Positions 1 to 8,607 of a stretch of 51,973 bases of DNA are shown one piece after another; positions within the stretch are counted from its first letter, which is position 1, and each line of letters starts with the position of its first letter. The notes beneath the pieces were generated by a model. It was not told the DNA's origin, searched no databases, and saw only the letters and a list, made by a program, of their open reading frames with translations. Position numbers and translations under genes: made by a program. Origin of the DNA: JAFDWI01 sp964544305 (lineage in GTDB: Bacteria > Actinomycetota > Acidimicrobiia > Acidimicrobiales > Iamiaceae); contig CAZJAZ010000015.1 of the NCBI GenBank assembly GCA_964544305.1, positions 1 to 51,973 of the forward strand, written 5' to 3'.

Positions 1-569
<569 letters not shown>

Positions 570-779
570 ACTTTGGGTTGGCACCGTGAAGGCACCTCAC
601 CGCAATCCAAGAGAGCCAATTCGGGGCTGGCTAGCCCGTCATTGACTGGCACAAGCGCGAACAATCTGACGATTGTTCATTTTCGTTGTGCGTTTACTGC
701 ATTATTTTGAACGACGACACCATAACCACAAGGGTCATAATGCGCGTCGCCCGCACTCGCTATGTCCTCTCTTCCGTTT

Positions 780-789
780 TCAAGGAGCA
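780..789 (-). promoter_or_regulatory. boxA antitermination element of the rRNA leader
   Basis: The minus strand reads TGCTCCTTGA followed by AAAACGGAAG. This differs by one base from the classic boxA TGCTCTTTGA, and the TTGAAAAC continuation is typical of bacterial rRNA leaders. It lies 18 nt downstream of a tetraloop hairpin and about 210 nt before 16S. In known systems boxA binds NusB/NusE to prevent premature Rho-dependent termination. Confidence 0.75.
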
Positions 790-806
790 TCTGCTCGCCG
801 CACATG

Positions 807-822
807 CTCGACTTTCGTCGAG
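807..822 (-). promoter_or_regulatory. boxB-like hairpin with GNRA tetraloop
   Basis: The minus strand reads CTCGAC GAAA GTCGAG: a perfect 6-bp stem closed by a GAAA (GNRA) loop, just upstream of boxA. Position and loop type fit a boxB element of an rRNA antitermination leader. Its function is inferred. Confidence 0.6.
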
Positions 823-881
823 GTTGGTGCGAGATGCTCATCCGCATTGGGTCTTGCGACCGGAGCGTTGAGCGGGCTGCC

Positions 882-911
882 ATTGTAGAGCCTGCGGTTC
901 CGGCGAGTCAA
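882..911 (-). promoter_or_regulatory. rRNA operon promoter
   Basis: Minus-strand -35 TTGACT (911-906) and -10 TACAAT (887-882) are separated by 18 nt, which gives a predicted start at about 875. This is the strongest sigma70-type promoter in the tyrS-16S interval and lies 89 nt beyond the tyrS stop codon. Confidence 0.75.
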
Positions 912-999
912 CTCAGCGGTTGTGCAGTCCCTGTGGGCAGCGAGTGACCACGATACGAGATGGGTATGTTTCGTTCCAAATCGAACACCGATGGTGTCG

Positions 1000-2298
1000 T
1001 TATTTCTCGTCGGCCACAAGCAGCGCATAGGCCTTTCGCCCTTTGCGGAGAAGGGCAAATCGGTCGTGAAGAAGTTTGTCGCGTGTGAAGGTTTCGTCGG
1101 TAAGCACTCGACCATCGTTGCAATACGCCCCGCCTTGTTCGACGGCACGACGAGCTTCGCTTCTTGATGCACACAGCCCTGAACGGACGAGCGCGTCGAG
1201 TAGCTCCAGGCCATCAATTTCGGCCATTGTGATGCGCAGCGTGGGAATTTCATCGATCAACGTCGCCAAAGTTTCTGGCTGTGTGCCCGTAACGTCACCG
1301 CCAAAGAGCACCTGCGAAGCTTCTTTTGCCTGCTCGGTCGCCACGGGCCCGTGAACCAGGTTGGTGACTTCGTGTGCAAGGCGTTTTTGGGCAACACGTT
1401 GATGGGGAGCTTGTGCGTGCTGCGCGAGGACCACAGCGATCTCATCAATCGAAACCAACGTGAGTTGTTTGAGGAGACGTTCGACCTCGGTGTCTTGGGC
1501 ATGCATCCAGAATTGGAAGAACTTGTATGGGCTCGTGCGCTGTGGATCAAGCCAAACATTTTCGCCCGAGGCCGACTTGCCAAATTTGGTGCCATCGCTG
1601 CGAAGCAGAAGCGGCCACGTCAGCGCATGGGCAGTACCGCCGCCACGTCGCCGAATCAGATCCGTGCCCGCCACGATGTTGCCCCATTGGTCGGAGCCGC
1701 CTACTTGGAGTTCACAGCCACGATTCGCGTGCAGCCACCAAAAGTCATGGGCTTGGAGAAGTTGGTACGAGAACTCGGTGAACGAAATACCGTTCTCGCT
1801 TTGAAGCCGAGCCGAGACCGATTCTCGGGCAATCATCTGATTGACCGTGACGTGCTTGCCGACGTCTCGCAAAAAATCAAGCAATGAAACGGGCACGGTC
1901 CAATCCGCGTTGTCAACCATTTCCCAACGTGACTCGTCGCCCATGACACGGGTGATTTGTGCCGCGATTGCTTCTTTGTTGTGAGCAAGATCGTCCGCAT
2001 CAAGTAGGTTCCGCTCATCAGAACGGCCACTGGGGTCACCCACCATCCCGGTCGCTCCACCCACAAGAGCCAGCGGCCGATGACCGGCATCGCCAAACCG
2101 ACGAAGGCCAATGATCCCGAGTAAATGCCCAACATGAAGGCTGTCCGCGGTCGGGTCGAATCCGCAGTACAGCGTCACCGACCCCGCGTTCAATCGTGCC
2201 GCCAAAGCTTCCCGGTCGGTCGAGTCGTGGATGAGCCCACGTGCATCTAGATCTTCAAGCAATTCGTTTGTGGATTCCACGGGTTTATCGTCGCGCAT
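1000..2298 (-). CDS. tyrS: tyrosine--tRNA ligase
   Basis: Cytoplasmic class I aminoacyl-tRNA synthetase that charges tRNA-Tyr. The 432-residue product has the HIGH signature as HVGH (residues 55-58), the bacterial TyrRS KMSKS variant KFGKS followed by ASGENVWL, and a C-terminal S4 RNA-binding domain of about 65 residues (SRSEARRAVEQGGAYCNDGRV). Length and order are normal for bacterial TyrRS type 1. I chose the ATG at 2298 because the family usually starts close to this point; an in-frame GTG at 2343 would add 15 residues unlike other TyrRS. No clear Shine-Dalgarno sequence is seen. The gene ends 89 nt before the rRNA promoter and is divergent from the membrane-anchored unknown at 2391. No T-box leader is visible. 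Confidence 0.96.
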   Translation of the reverse strand: MRDDKPVESTNELLEDLDARGLIHDSTDREALAARLNAGSVTLYCGFDPTADSLHVGHLLGIIGLRRFGDAGHRPLALVGGATGMVGDPSGRSDERNLLDADDLAHNKEAIAAQITRVMGDESRWEMVDNADWTVPVSLLDFLRDVGKHVTVNQMIARESVSARLQSENGISFTEFSYQLLQAHDFWWLHANRGCELQVGGSDQWGNIVAGTDLIRRRGGGTAHALTWPLLLRSDGTKFGKSASGENVWLDPQRTSPYKFFQFWMHAQDTEVERLLKQLTLVSIDEIAVVLAQHAQAPHQRVAQKRLAHEVTNLVHGPVATEQAKEASQVLFGGDVTGTQPETLATLIDEIPTLRITMAEIDGLELLDALVRSGLCASRSEARRAVEQGGAYCNDGRVLTDETFTRDKLLHDRFALLRKGRKAYALLVADEK

Positions 2299-2370
2299 TT
2301 CGACACCGCAGCGAGTACCGGTTTCGATCTTCGCGGTGAACACAGGGCCAGGATTGGGGCGCGGCCACCC

Positions 2371-2386
2371 ACAATGTCAACATTGT
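2371..2386. promoter_or_regulatory. perfect palindrome next to a start codon, candidate operator
   Basis: ACAATG-TCAA-CATTGT is a perfect 6-bp inverted repeat with a 4-nt centre. It ends two bases before the GTG-ATG start of the plus-strand gene and sits in the divergent interval with tyrS. It could bind a dimeric regulator or form a small hairpin in the 5' leader. No regulator can be assigned. Confidence 0.35.
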
Positions 2387-2390
2387 CGTG

Positions 2391-2918
2391 ATGTCTGACG
2401 AACCACTCCAGAGCGGCCTCCCCAGCAAATGGGCACTTGGTGCCGGCATTGGCTTTTTCATGTTGATGGCGCTGTTTTGGATCGCGATCTATTCGGGGGT
2501 TTTCACCCACCGCAACCCTGACAAGCTCTATGACACAGCCTGGGTGAGCGCGGCGCAAAAGATCTGCACGCCTGCTTCTGACGCAATACAAAATCTGCCC
2601 AATGCAACCACCGCCAAGAAGCCATCCGACCGCTCCAAACTGCTTGACCGCGGCAGCGCCTATCTTGAGCCAATGCTTGACAATTTAGAGGCGCTTCCTC
2701 TGCCATCCAAGGCCTCGGATCGCAAGATCGTCAACGGTTTCTTGCAGGATTGGCGTATCTACATCAAAGACCGCCACACGTTCTCTCAGGCGCTCCTCAC
2801 CGATCCGAACGCCAAGCCGCTGTTTACCGAAGTGCATGGTGGCTGGGCCAGCGATGCGATCGATGCGATGGCAAATGCGAACAACATCGTGGAATGCGCA
2901 ACACCGCAGGACATGTAA
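2391..2918 (+). CDS. single-pass membrane-anchored protein of unknown function
   Basis: Product of 175 residues, not recognised as a named family. After about 12 polar residues there is one strong hydrophobic segment (about residues 13-36, WALGAGIGFFMLMALFWIAI) and then a soluble, probably extracytoplasmic domain with two cysteines (in KICTP and VECATP) that could form a disulfide. The topology looks like an uncleaved signal anchor. An alternative GTG start lies one codon upstream (2388). It is divergent from tyrS and convergent with the nucleotidyltransferase that ends at 2955. Codon usage looks like that of its neighbours. It is probably lineage-specific. Confidence 0.75.
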   Translation: MSDEPLQSGLPSKWALGAGIGFFMLMALFWIAIYSGVFTHRNPDKLYDTAWVSAAQKICTPASDAIQNLPNATTAKKPSDRSKLLDRGSAYLEPMLDNLEALPLPSKASDRKIVNGFLQDWRIYIKDRHTFSQALLTDPNAKPLFTEVHGGWASDAIDAMANANNIVECATPQDM

Positions 2919-2954
2919 GCGTGAGCGATTACCACATGTTTCACAAGGTTGGAA

Positions 2955-3872
2955 TCAACCGCTCTTATTTGATACGAAGCGGCGAACGCCTGATCCGCTG
3001 ACGTCAACGAACCGGCGTAGTTTTTCGATATGGAACTGTAGTGTGCTGCCAACAAATGGCGGTTGTCCACGTTGCGCACGCCACTTGTTCACCGCTTCGT
3101 CGTCGAGTTGGAGATCAATCATCCGTTGCACGTCGCGCCACCGAACCACAAGTGGCACCCCTGAAGCAGCGGCGCGCCGCAACGAGCGAAGCCGCGGAAC
3201 CACCTCCCATTCGGGTAGCGCAGTAACAAGTTCACCCGGCTGTGATTCCCCGAGTGCGACCTGCTCGGCCAAGTCCCAGATCGGCTCGACCCCAAGTTGT
3301 GACGCAATTCTACGAGCGGTGTTCGCTTCGTTGACATTGAGCGACTCATGACCTCGCCGCCATTCATCGATTGCTCGACTGCACGGGTCGTAGAAATTCA
3401 CCGCAGCATGGATCGCCAGATGTACCGCATGTGCGGGAACATCAAGAACGGGCAATACGTTGCCGTCGACCGTGAGAGCGGCGACGTGTGCGGCCAGAAC
3501 GTCGAACGTGCGGCGAGGGTGAATCGTCACATAGGGAAGCGTGAGATGAAGATCGACGTCTGGCGCGTCATCGAGATGAAACGCGTCGCTGTGACCGTGG
3601 CGATCAATCCGGCGATAGCCCTTGGTTTTCAGCACCTTGGTCGCCTCGCCAAAAAAGCGGGGGTCAACGAGCAAATCAATGTCGGCCGAAGGACGAACTT
3701 CCCCGTCACCATAGAAGCGCGTGCGAGTGACCGGGCCTTTGAGCACAATGCTTCGGGCGCCAATTTCTGCGAATGATCGCACGAGGGGCGCAATTCTTGA
3801 TTCATGGCGCGTGGTTGCCGCCTGACCGGCGATGACAGCCAAACGTGCAATCGCGTCGTCGTATTCCGTCAC
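2955..3872 (-). CDS. nucleotidyltransferase family protein (NTP_transf_5-like)
   Basis: Product of 305 residues. The N-terminal third has the polymerase-beta-like nucleotidyltransferase signature of the NTP_transf_5 (PF14907) group: LKGPV (44-48), FYGDGEVRPSADIDLLVD (53-70) with candidate metal-binding D64 and D66, then HLDD and VDLHLTL. The reaction and substrate are unknown. Related proteins are found in RiPP, lasso peptide and surface-polymer loci beside HprK-like kinases and PqqD-like chaperones. Here the start codon overlaps the stop of the HprK-related gene (ATGA, 3872-3869), so the two are almost certainly cotranslated. No PqqD gene or peptide precursor is seen alongside. Confidence 0.75.
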   Translation of the reverse strand: MTEYDDAIARLAVIAGQAATTRHESRIAPLVRSFAEIGARSIVLKGPVTRTRFYGDGEVRPSADIDLLVDPRFFGEATKVLKTKGYRRIDRHGHSDAFHLDDAPDVDLHLTLPYVTIHPRRTFDVLAAHVAALTVDGNVLPVLDVPAHAVHLAIHAAVNFYDPCSRAIDEWRRGHESLNVNEANTARRIASQLGVEPIWDLAEQVALGESQPGELVTALPEWEVVPRLRSLRRAAASGVPLVVRWRDVQRMIDLQLDDEAVNKWRAQRGQPPFVGSTLQFHIEKLRRFVDVSGSGVRRFVSNKSG

Positions 3873-4708
3873 GTGCGCATCATTGCAAAAAGCTCGGCAA
3901 TGGCTTCGGCTGCTTCACCCCGCACACCGCGCACAGAACGCGCTCGACGAGCGACCATCGCGGCAGCACGTAAGACCTCGGCGCTGCGCGCCTGTGCCGC
4001 AACCGCATTCTCAAGAAGCACCTGTGCGGCGGCTGCTTGATCCATGGCCTCGACCGCCCACGACTTTCCGTTCTGATACTCGAGCGCAGCAACAACGCTG
4101 ATCGGGTTTGGTCCGGTCACCACGGTGCCAGAAAGCTCACTCGCCATTACTTCACGTCGACCTGTTGCCTCGCGCATTGACAGCCGTCTCGGATACGGGT
4201 GCACCAAACAATCAGTGTCGAGCACGGCATACTCATCCGACGAATAACACGCTCCAGCCCGAACCAACTCGGCAACAAGTGTTGACTTGCCCGCCATTGA
4301 CCTACCTGGCAACACGAGGGCTCGACCATCGATCACTACGACACCAGCGTGAATAAACACGAGTCCTGGTGCATCAACAGCGACGAGCGAACGAATTGCC
4401 TGGTCAACGGCATGGAGTGCAAGCGCCTGGTCGGTGAACGTTTGGGTCGCGCCCTCACGATCAGACACGGAAAAGCTGTCACCATCTCGGACCACTTGTA
4501 CGATGCCATTGGCAGACTCGTCGCTTGTCCACTCAATCGACCCGGGCGGGAGGTAGGACCGAATTGCATCAACGAGCGCTTCGAGGGAACCAGAACAACC
4601 AGCCTGGGTTTCAACACTGGACGTCTCCTCATGGCTGTTGATCTTCACGTCCACCACGACCCGGACTCCATAGGCCTCGATTGTGATCCGCTGTTCCCCC
4701 ACGTGCAC
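3869..4708 (-). CDS. HprK-related kinase domain protein
   Basis: About 279 residues from the chosen GTG. A P-loop, PGRSMAGKST (134-143), is followed by a Walker-B-like CYSSDEYAVLD (154-164) and a VHPYPRRLSMRE segment, the pattern of HPr kinase/phosphorylase C-terminal domains and of the HprK-related kinase A group. No HprK N-terminal domain is present, so this is not a bona fide PTS regulator. In characterised relatives such kinases phosphorylate a peptide or small protein; the substrate here is unknown. The start is uncertain: the open frame extends back through the hairpin, no ATG is available, and candidates are GTG at 4708 or CTG at 4732 (after AGAGGAGA). The gene follows mpg and overlaps the nucleotidyltransferase gene by 4 nt. 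Confidence 0.7.
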   Translation of the reverse strand: MHVGEQRITIEAYGVRVVVDVKINSHEETSSVETQAGCSGSLEALVDAIRSYLPPGSIEWTSDESANGIVQVVRDGDSFSVSDREGATQTFTDQALALHAVDQAIRSLVAVDAPGLVFIHAGVVVIDGRALVLPGRSMAGKSTLVAELVRAGACYSSDEYAVLDTDCLVHPYPRRLSMREATGRREVMASELSGTVVTGPNPISVVAALEYQNGKSWAVEAMDQAAAAQVLLENAVAAQARSAEVLRAAAMVARRARSVRGVRGEAAEAIAELFAMMRT

Positions 4709-4760
4709 CTCTGCAGCGTACTCGCGGGCCAGGGTGACCTCGTCTCCTCTACTTGAGTGG

Positions 4761-4819
4761 AGCCGGTACTTGTCGCAGAACGCGCTGCTATGCAGCGTGT
4801 TCTGCGACAAGTACCGGCT
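4761..4819. repeat. 28-bp near-perfect inverted repeat (59-nt hairpin)
   Basis: The left arm (4761-4788) and right arm (4792-4819) are reverse complements at 27 of 28 positions around a 3-nt TAT loop. The right arm takes in two bases of the mpg stop codon. Neither side has a T tract, so it does not look like an ordinary intrinsic terminator. As RNA it would be a very stable helix separating mpg from the kinase gene in the operon, a possible RNase III site or mRNA stabiliser. As DNA it could be a cruciform or a small palindromic mobile repeat. Confidence 0.85.
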
Positions 4820-5438
4820 AACGCGGTGGGATTGAGTCCATTTTGGGTCGTCGTGGATACGAGACATGCGGATTGCCGTCCAACCAGAAACGCCACGGCC
4901 TTGTTGTTGCCGCACGAATACCGACACGTGGCCCACACACAATTGACTCGCTCGGCACGTTCCCTGCACAAAGCCAGATCCGCCCAGAAGGCGACGCAAG
5001 CAGGTCAACTCCCCCGTCATCACCGGTCACGCCAAGAGCCGCACATACCTTGCCCGGCCCAGAACCAAGATCACGATCCTGCTTTGCTTTTGGCCGATCC
5101 TCATACATGGCATCAAGGCCACCAAGGGGTTCAATGGCTCGGACTAACACGGCCGCAGCGGTGCCAATCGGCCCACACACAATGTTTGCGCACCAATGCA
5201 TGCCATATGACCGGTAGACATACAAGTGGCCGGCCTCACCAAACATCACCTGTGTACGTGGTGTCGGGCCTCGAAACGCATGGCTCGCCGGGTCAACCTC
5301 ACCTTTGTACGCCTCCACCTCCACGATGCGCCCGATGCGCTCGACATCCCTCCCATCGAGCACGTGCAAGTGTGCACCGAGCAACTTTGGGGCAACCAGA
5401 ACAGGATCCCCTACGAGGTCGGTGCGCGTGATGCTCAC
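4818..5438 (-). CDS. mpg: 3-methyladenine DNA glycosylase (AAG/MPG family)
   Basis: Product of 206 residues matching the alkyladenine DNA glycosylase fold used in base excision repair. Visible signatures are LVAPKLLGAHL, the RIVEVEAYKGEVDPASHAFRG active-site region with its catalytic Glu, the VYRSYGMHWCANIV substrate-pocket block, and SGPGKVCAALGV. Length is normal for the bacterial family. The start is a GTG at 5438; the next gene upstream (argH) ends 38 nt before it. It is read in the same direction as the arg operon and may be its last-but-two member. The stop codon is embedded in the large hairpin. Confidence 0.9.
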   Translation of the reverse strand: MSITRTDLVGDPVLVAPKLLGAHLHVLDGRDVERIGRIVEVEAYKGEVDPASHAFRGPTPRTQVMFGEAGHLYVYRSYGMHWCANIVCGPIGTAAAVLVRAIEPLGGLDAMYEDRPKAKQDRDLGSGPGKVCAALGVTGDDGGVDLLASPSGRIWLCAGNVPSESIVCGPRVGIRAATTRPWRFWLDGNPHVSYPRRPKMDSIPPR

Positions 5439-5476
5439 GTCAACAAAGCGCCTGCGCTGTGACCCGGGGCTGCGGC

Positions 5477-6862
5477 CTAGATCGTTTCTGCTCGAGCCCG
5501 ATCAACCGCGATGCGTTCACGAAACGACTCTCGTTGCACCGCGACCGGACCCGGGCCTGCGCCGCCAGGTGTCGTGCGACGCGCAACAGCAACGCCAGGC
5601 TCCAAGAGTCCCACGGCTTCGTCGCCAAGATCTGGGTGCGCGGCAACGAGTTCGGTTAACGGGACATGACGATCTATTGAGTCGCGCACGAGCCCCCCAA
5701 CGATCGCATGCGCCTCACGAAATGGGGTGCCACGCTCGACCAGCCACTCTGCCAAGTCAGTCGCAACCAAATACGGCGAATCCGCAGCGGCTTGCATTCG
5801 TTCAACCGACGGGGTCGCGGTCGACACCAATCCATTCATTGCACCAAGGGCCAACAGGATCTGATCGATCGCATCAAACAACGGTTCTTTGTCTTCTTGG
5901 AGATCACGGTTGTATGCGAGCGGCAAACCTTTCAACGTGGCAAGCATGCCGGTCAGATTTCCAATGAGACGACCCGCTTTCCCGCGAGCCAACTCGGCAA
6001 TGTCGGGATTCTTTTTCTGAGGCAGCATCGATGAGCCCGTCGAATAGCCGTCGTCAAGGGTGAGAAAGCCGAATTCCTCCGACGACCACAACACAATCTC
6101 CTCCCCTACTCGAGAAAGATGGACGCCAACGAGCGCCAGGTCAAAAAGCACCTCGGCCACGAAATCTCGATCACCAACAGCATCGAGCGAATTGTCAAAA
6201 GCCGCGTCAAAGTTGAGATCTGCGGCAACCCCGTGTGGATCAAGCGGCAGCGACGAACCAGCGAGGGCACCCGCGCCAAGAGGAGAAATGTTCAAGCGTT
6301 TTCGAGTCGCAAGAAGGCGGTCAACATCACGGGCGAGCGCCCAACCATGCGCGAGTAGATGGTGGGCAAGCAGAACCGGTTGTGCACGCTGCAAGTGGGT
6401 ATAGCCGGGCAAATAAATCTCACCCGCTGCCTCGGCAGAACGTAAGACAACATCTTGGAGATCCAAGATTCGTTCAATGACTTCTCCCAATGCACGACGC
6501 GTATACAACCGCAAATCAGTGGCAACCTGATCGTTGCGGCTTCGCCCCGTATGCAACTTCGCACCTGCGGCACCAGCAATTTCTGTGACGCGACGCTCAA
6601 CCGCGGTGTGAATGTCTTCATCCGATGGAACGAAAACAAACGAGTCGTTCGCTAACTCGTCTTCAACGGTATCGAGCGCGGCAAGCACCTGCGCTGCCTC
6701 ATCACCGTCGAAGATTCCTGCCCGTACCAACCCGCGCACATGGGCACGGGAACCGGCGAGGTCGTCTGCCGCGAGACGCCGATCAAAAGGCAAACTCACC
6801 GTATAGGCCATCAACTCATCGGCAGGGCCGCCCGCAAAACGGCCGTGCCACAGCGTGCTCAC
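5477..6862 (-). CDS. argH: argininosuccinate lyase
   Basis: Last step of arginine synthesis: argininosuccinate to arginine plus fumarate (461 residues, cytoplasmic homotetramer in the family). It begins STLWHGRFAGGPADELM, which is typical of ArgH. It carries GRSRNDQVATD and the fumarase/lyase superfamily signature GSSMLPQKKNPD, followed by the usual C-terminal region. The start is GTG at 6862, overlapping the argG stop codon (GTGA); a further upstream start would lie inside argG. It is the last arg gene of the operon. Confidence 0.97.
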   Translation of the reverse strand: MSTLWHGRFAGGPADELMAYTVSLPFDRRLAADDLAGSRAHVRGLVRAGIFDGDEAAQVLAALDTVEDELANDSFVFVPSDEDIHTAVERRVTEIAGAAGAKLHTGRSRNDQVATDLRLYTRRALGEVIERILDLQDVVLRSAEAAGEIYLPGYTHLQRAQPVLLAHHLLAHGWALARDVDRLLATRKRLNISPLGAGALAGSSLPLDPHGVAADLNFDAAFDNSLDAVGDRDFVAEVLFDLALVGVHLSRVGEEIVLWSSEEFGFLTLDDGYSTGSSMLPQKKNPDIAELARGKAGRLIGNLTGMLATLKGLPLAYNRDLQEDKEPLFDAIDQILLALGAMNGLVSTATPSVERMQAAADSPYLVATDLAEWLVERGTPFREAHAIVGGLVRDSIDRHVPLTELVAAHPDLGDEAVGLLEPGVAVARRTTPGGAGPGPVAVQRESFRERIAVDRARAETI

Positions 6863-8067
6863 TTGGCATGCCCTCTCGCACCGGGGCCTTGCCGCGCCGA
6901 CCACGTCTCAAGCCCAAGCCCCCACAAGCGAACGAAACCGCCCGAATCTTCATGCCGGAAGCGGTCGTCGGCGTCATAGGTTGCAAGTTCGTAGTCGTAC
7001 AAGCTGTGGTCGCTGCGACGGCCGGTCACCTCACAACTGCCCGGACTGAGATGCAACCGAACTTCACCGGTCACGAAACGTTGCGACGAGGTCACGAACG
7101 CGTCGAAGGCTTCTTTGAGTGGTGAGAACCACAGGCCGTCATAAATCAGTTCGGCATAGCGTGGCTCAATGCGGGCTTTCTCACGGTCGATGTCTCGTTC
7201 TAAACAAATCGACTCAAGATCTTTGTGGGCCTTGATTAAGGCCAAACTTGCTGGACATTCATATGTCTCACGCGACTTAATGCCCACCCGACGATTTTCA
7301 ACCATGTCGATTCGTCCCCACCCAAATGCGCCAACGGTGGAGTTCAAGCGGTCAATGATGTCAAGCATTGCAAGACGCTCACCGTCAATCGAAACCGGCT
7401 TGCCCGCCTCAAAACCAACCACCACATCGATGGGCTCAGTCGCGGTTGGCTTCGTCAAGAGCCAAACACCCTGCGGGGGAACACGCCACGGGTCTTCCAT
7501 CTCGCCACATTCGATCGCACGGCCCCACAAGTTGTCGTCGATCGAATACACCTTCTCTTTGGTGGCCTTGATCGGAATCTCAGTTCGATACGCGTAGAGG
7601 ATCGACTCTTCGCGCGTCATACCCCAACCCCGTACCGGTGCAAGCACTTCTAAATCAGGGGCAAGCGAGCGCACCCCCACCTCAAAGCGCACCTGATCGT
7701 TGCCTTTCCCGGTACAACCATGGGCAACCGCTTGCGCCCCATGACGACGTGCCGCGGCCACTAAATGTTTGACGATGACGGGTCGGCTCAACGCGGATAC
7801 AAGTGGATAACGCCCCTCGTACATCGCGTTCGCCGCCAATGCCGGTGCGACATATTCATCTGCGAACTCGGCGCGAGCGTCAATCACTTCGGCCGCGACG
7901 GCACCTGCCGCCAGCGCCCGTTCCTTGACTACATCCCAGTCTTCGCCAGCTTGGCCGACGTCAACAGACAGCGCAATGACCTCAACACCCCATTCTTCGA
8001 TCATCCAACGCACAGCTACCGAAGTGTCGAGTCCCCCGCTATAAGCCAGTACGACGCGTTTTACCAT
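6859..8067 (-). CDS. argG: argininosuccinate synthase
   Basis: ATP-dependent joining of citrulline and aspartate, 402 residues. The N-terminal PP-loop AYSGGLDTS binds ATP; HGCTGKGNDQVRFE and the SLALIKAHKDLE block are typical of ArgG. A strong Shine-Dalgarno AAGGAG lies 11 nt before the ATG, and the gap to argR is only 6 nt. The stop overlaps the argH start. Length matches the family. Confidence 0.97.
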   Translation of the reverse strand: MVKRVVLAYSGGLDTSVAVRWMIEEWGVEVIALSVDVGQAGEDWDVVKERALAAGAVAAEVIDARAEFADEYVAPALAANAMYEGRYPLVSALSRPVIVKHLVAAARRHGAQAVAHGCTGKGNDQVRFEVGVRSLAPDLEVLAPVRGWGMTREESILYAYRTEIPIKATKEKVYSIDDNLWGRAIECGEMEDPWRVPPQGVWLLTKPTATEPIDVVVGFEAGKPVSIDGERLAMLDIIDRLNSTVGAFGWGRIDMVENRRVGIKSRETYECPASLALIKAHKDLESICLERDIDREKARIEPRYAELIYDGLWFSPLKEAFDAFVTSSQRFVTGEVRLHLSPGSCEVTGRRSDHSLYDYELATYDADDRFRHEDSGGFVRLWGLGLETWSARQGPGARGHAK

Positions 8068-8073
8068 GGGTGG

Positions 8074-8607
8074 TTAGCTCCTTGTAGTTGCGACACGGCT
8101 TTCGTGCGTGTCACCGTTGATGAGTGGGGTTTCCCCGTGAGAAATACCCGCGAGGTGGTTCAGACGGTCTGCCAAGGCGGCGCCACCATCGGGTTGTGTG
8201 GTGACCACCATGATGGTGTCATCACCGCACACATTCCCAAGTACGCCATCGAGTCCTGCCCGGTCGAGCGCGGAGCCAACAACGTGCGCGGATCCTGGCG
8301 GAGTCCGAATGACAACCAGATTTGCCGATGCTGAAACCGACACGACCCAGTCAGCCAAGATGCGTTGCAATCGATCATCGTGACCTCGCTGCGCAAAAGG
8401 CAGGTCCGGGACGGCATAGACGGTGGAGCCTTGCGGTCCTCGAACTTTGATCGCACCGATCTCGTCAAGGTCACGCGACACGGTGGCTTGGGTTGCAACG
8501 ATGCCGTCGTCCGCGAGCAATTGAACAAGTTCGCTTTGATTGCGCACCATGGTCGCGCTCAAGAGCTCACCGATTCGATGCTGGCGCCGTGTTTTTGAGA
8601 CGCTCAC
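8074..8607 (-). CDS. argR: arginine repressor
   Basis: Arginine-responsive transcriptional regulator, about 177 residues. The N-terminal winged helix includes QSELVQLLADDGIVATQATVSRDL, the DNA-binding helix region. The C-terminal domain (LVVIRTPPGSAHVVGSALDRAG, then GDDTIMVV) is the hexamerisation and arginine-binding part, with the GDDTI motif. The start is taken as GTG at 8607, overlapping the argF stop (GTGA); a GTG two codons later is possible. Its place inside the arg operon between argF and argG is standard in Actinobacteria, so it probably represses its own operon through the site at 13732-13760. Confidence 0.94.
   Translation of the reverse strand: MSVSKTRRQHRIGELLSATMVRNQSELVQLLADDGIVATQATVSRDLDEIGAIKVRGPQGSTVYAVPDLPFAQRGHDDRLQRILADWVVSVSASANLVVIRTPPGSAHVVGSALDRAGLDGVLGNVCGDDTIMVVTTQPDGGAALADRLNHLAGISHGETPLINGDTHESRVATTRS

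Larger units (their letters stand above)
570..875 (-). other. rRNA operon leader (transcribed spacer upstream of 16S)
   Basis: About 305 nt between the predicted transcription start (about 875) and the 16S 5' end. It contains no convincing protein gene. It carries a boxB-like hairpin followed by boxA, the order expected of an antitermination leader. The part nearest 16S should supply the 5' strand of the RNase III processing stem, but its partner lies 3' of 16S, outside the window, so this cannot be tested here. Confidence 0.7.

Noticed and set aside
985..997. Small hairpin ACACC-GAT-GGTGT after tyrS as a terminator
   Set aside because: Only 5 bp with a 3-nt loop and no T tract on the minus strand; too weak to call.
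2299..2343. Upstream GTG start for tyrS at 2343
   Set aside because: The additional 15 residues do not resemble TyrRS N-termini, and the ATG at 2298 fits the family better, although neither has a good ribosome site.
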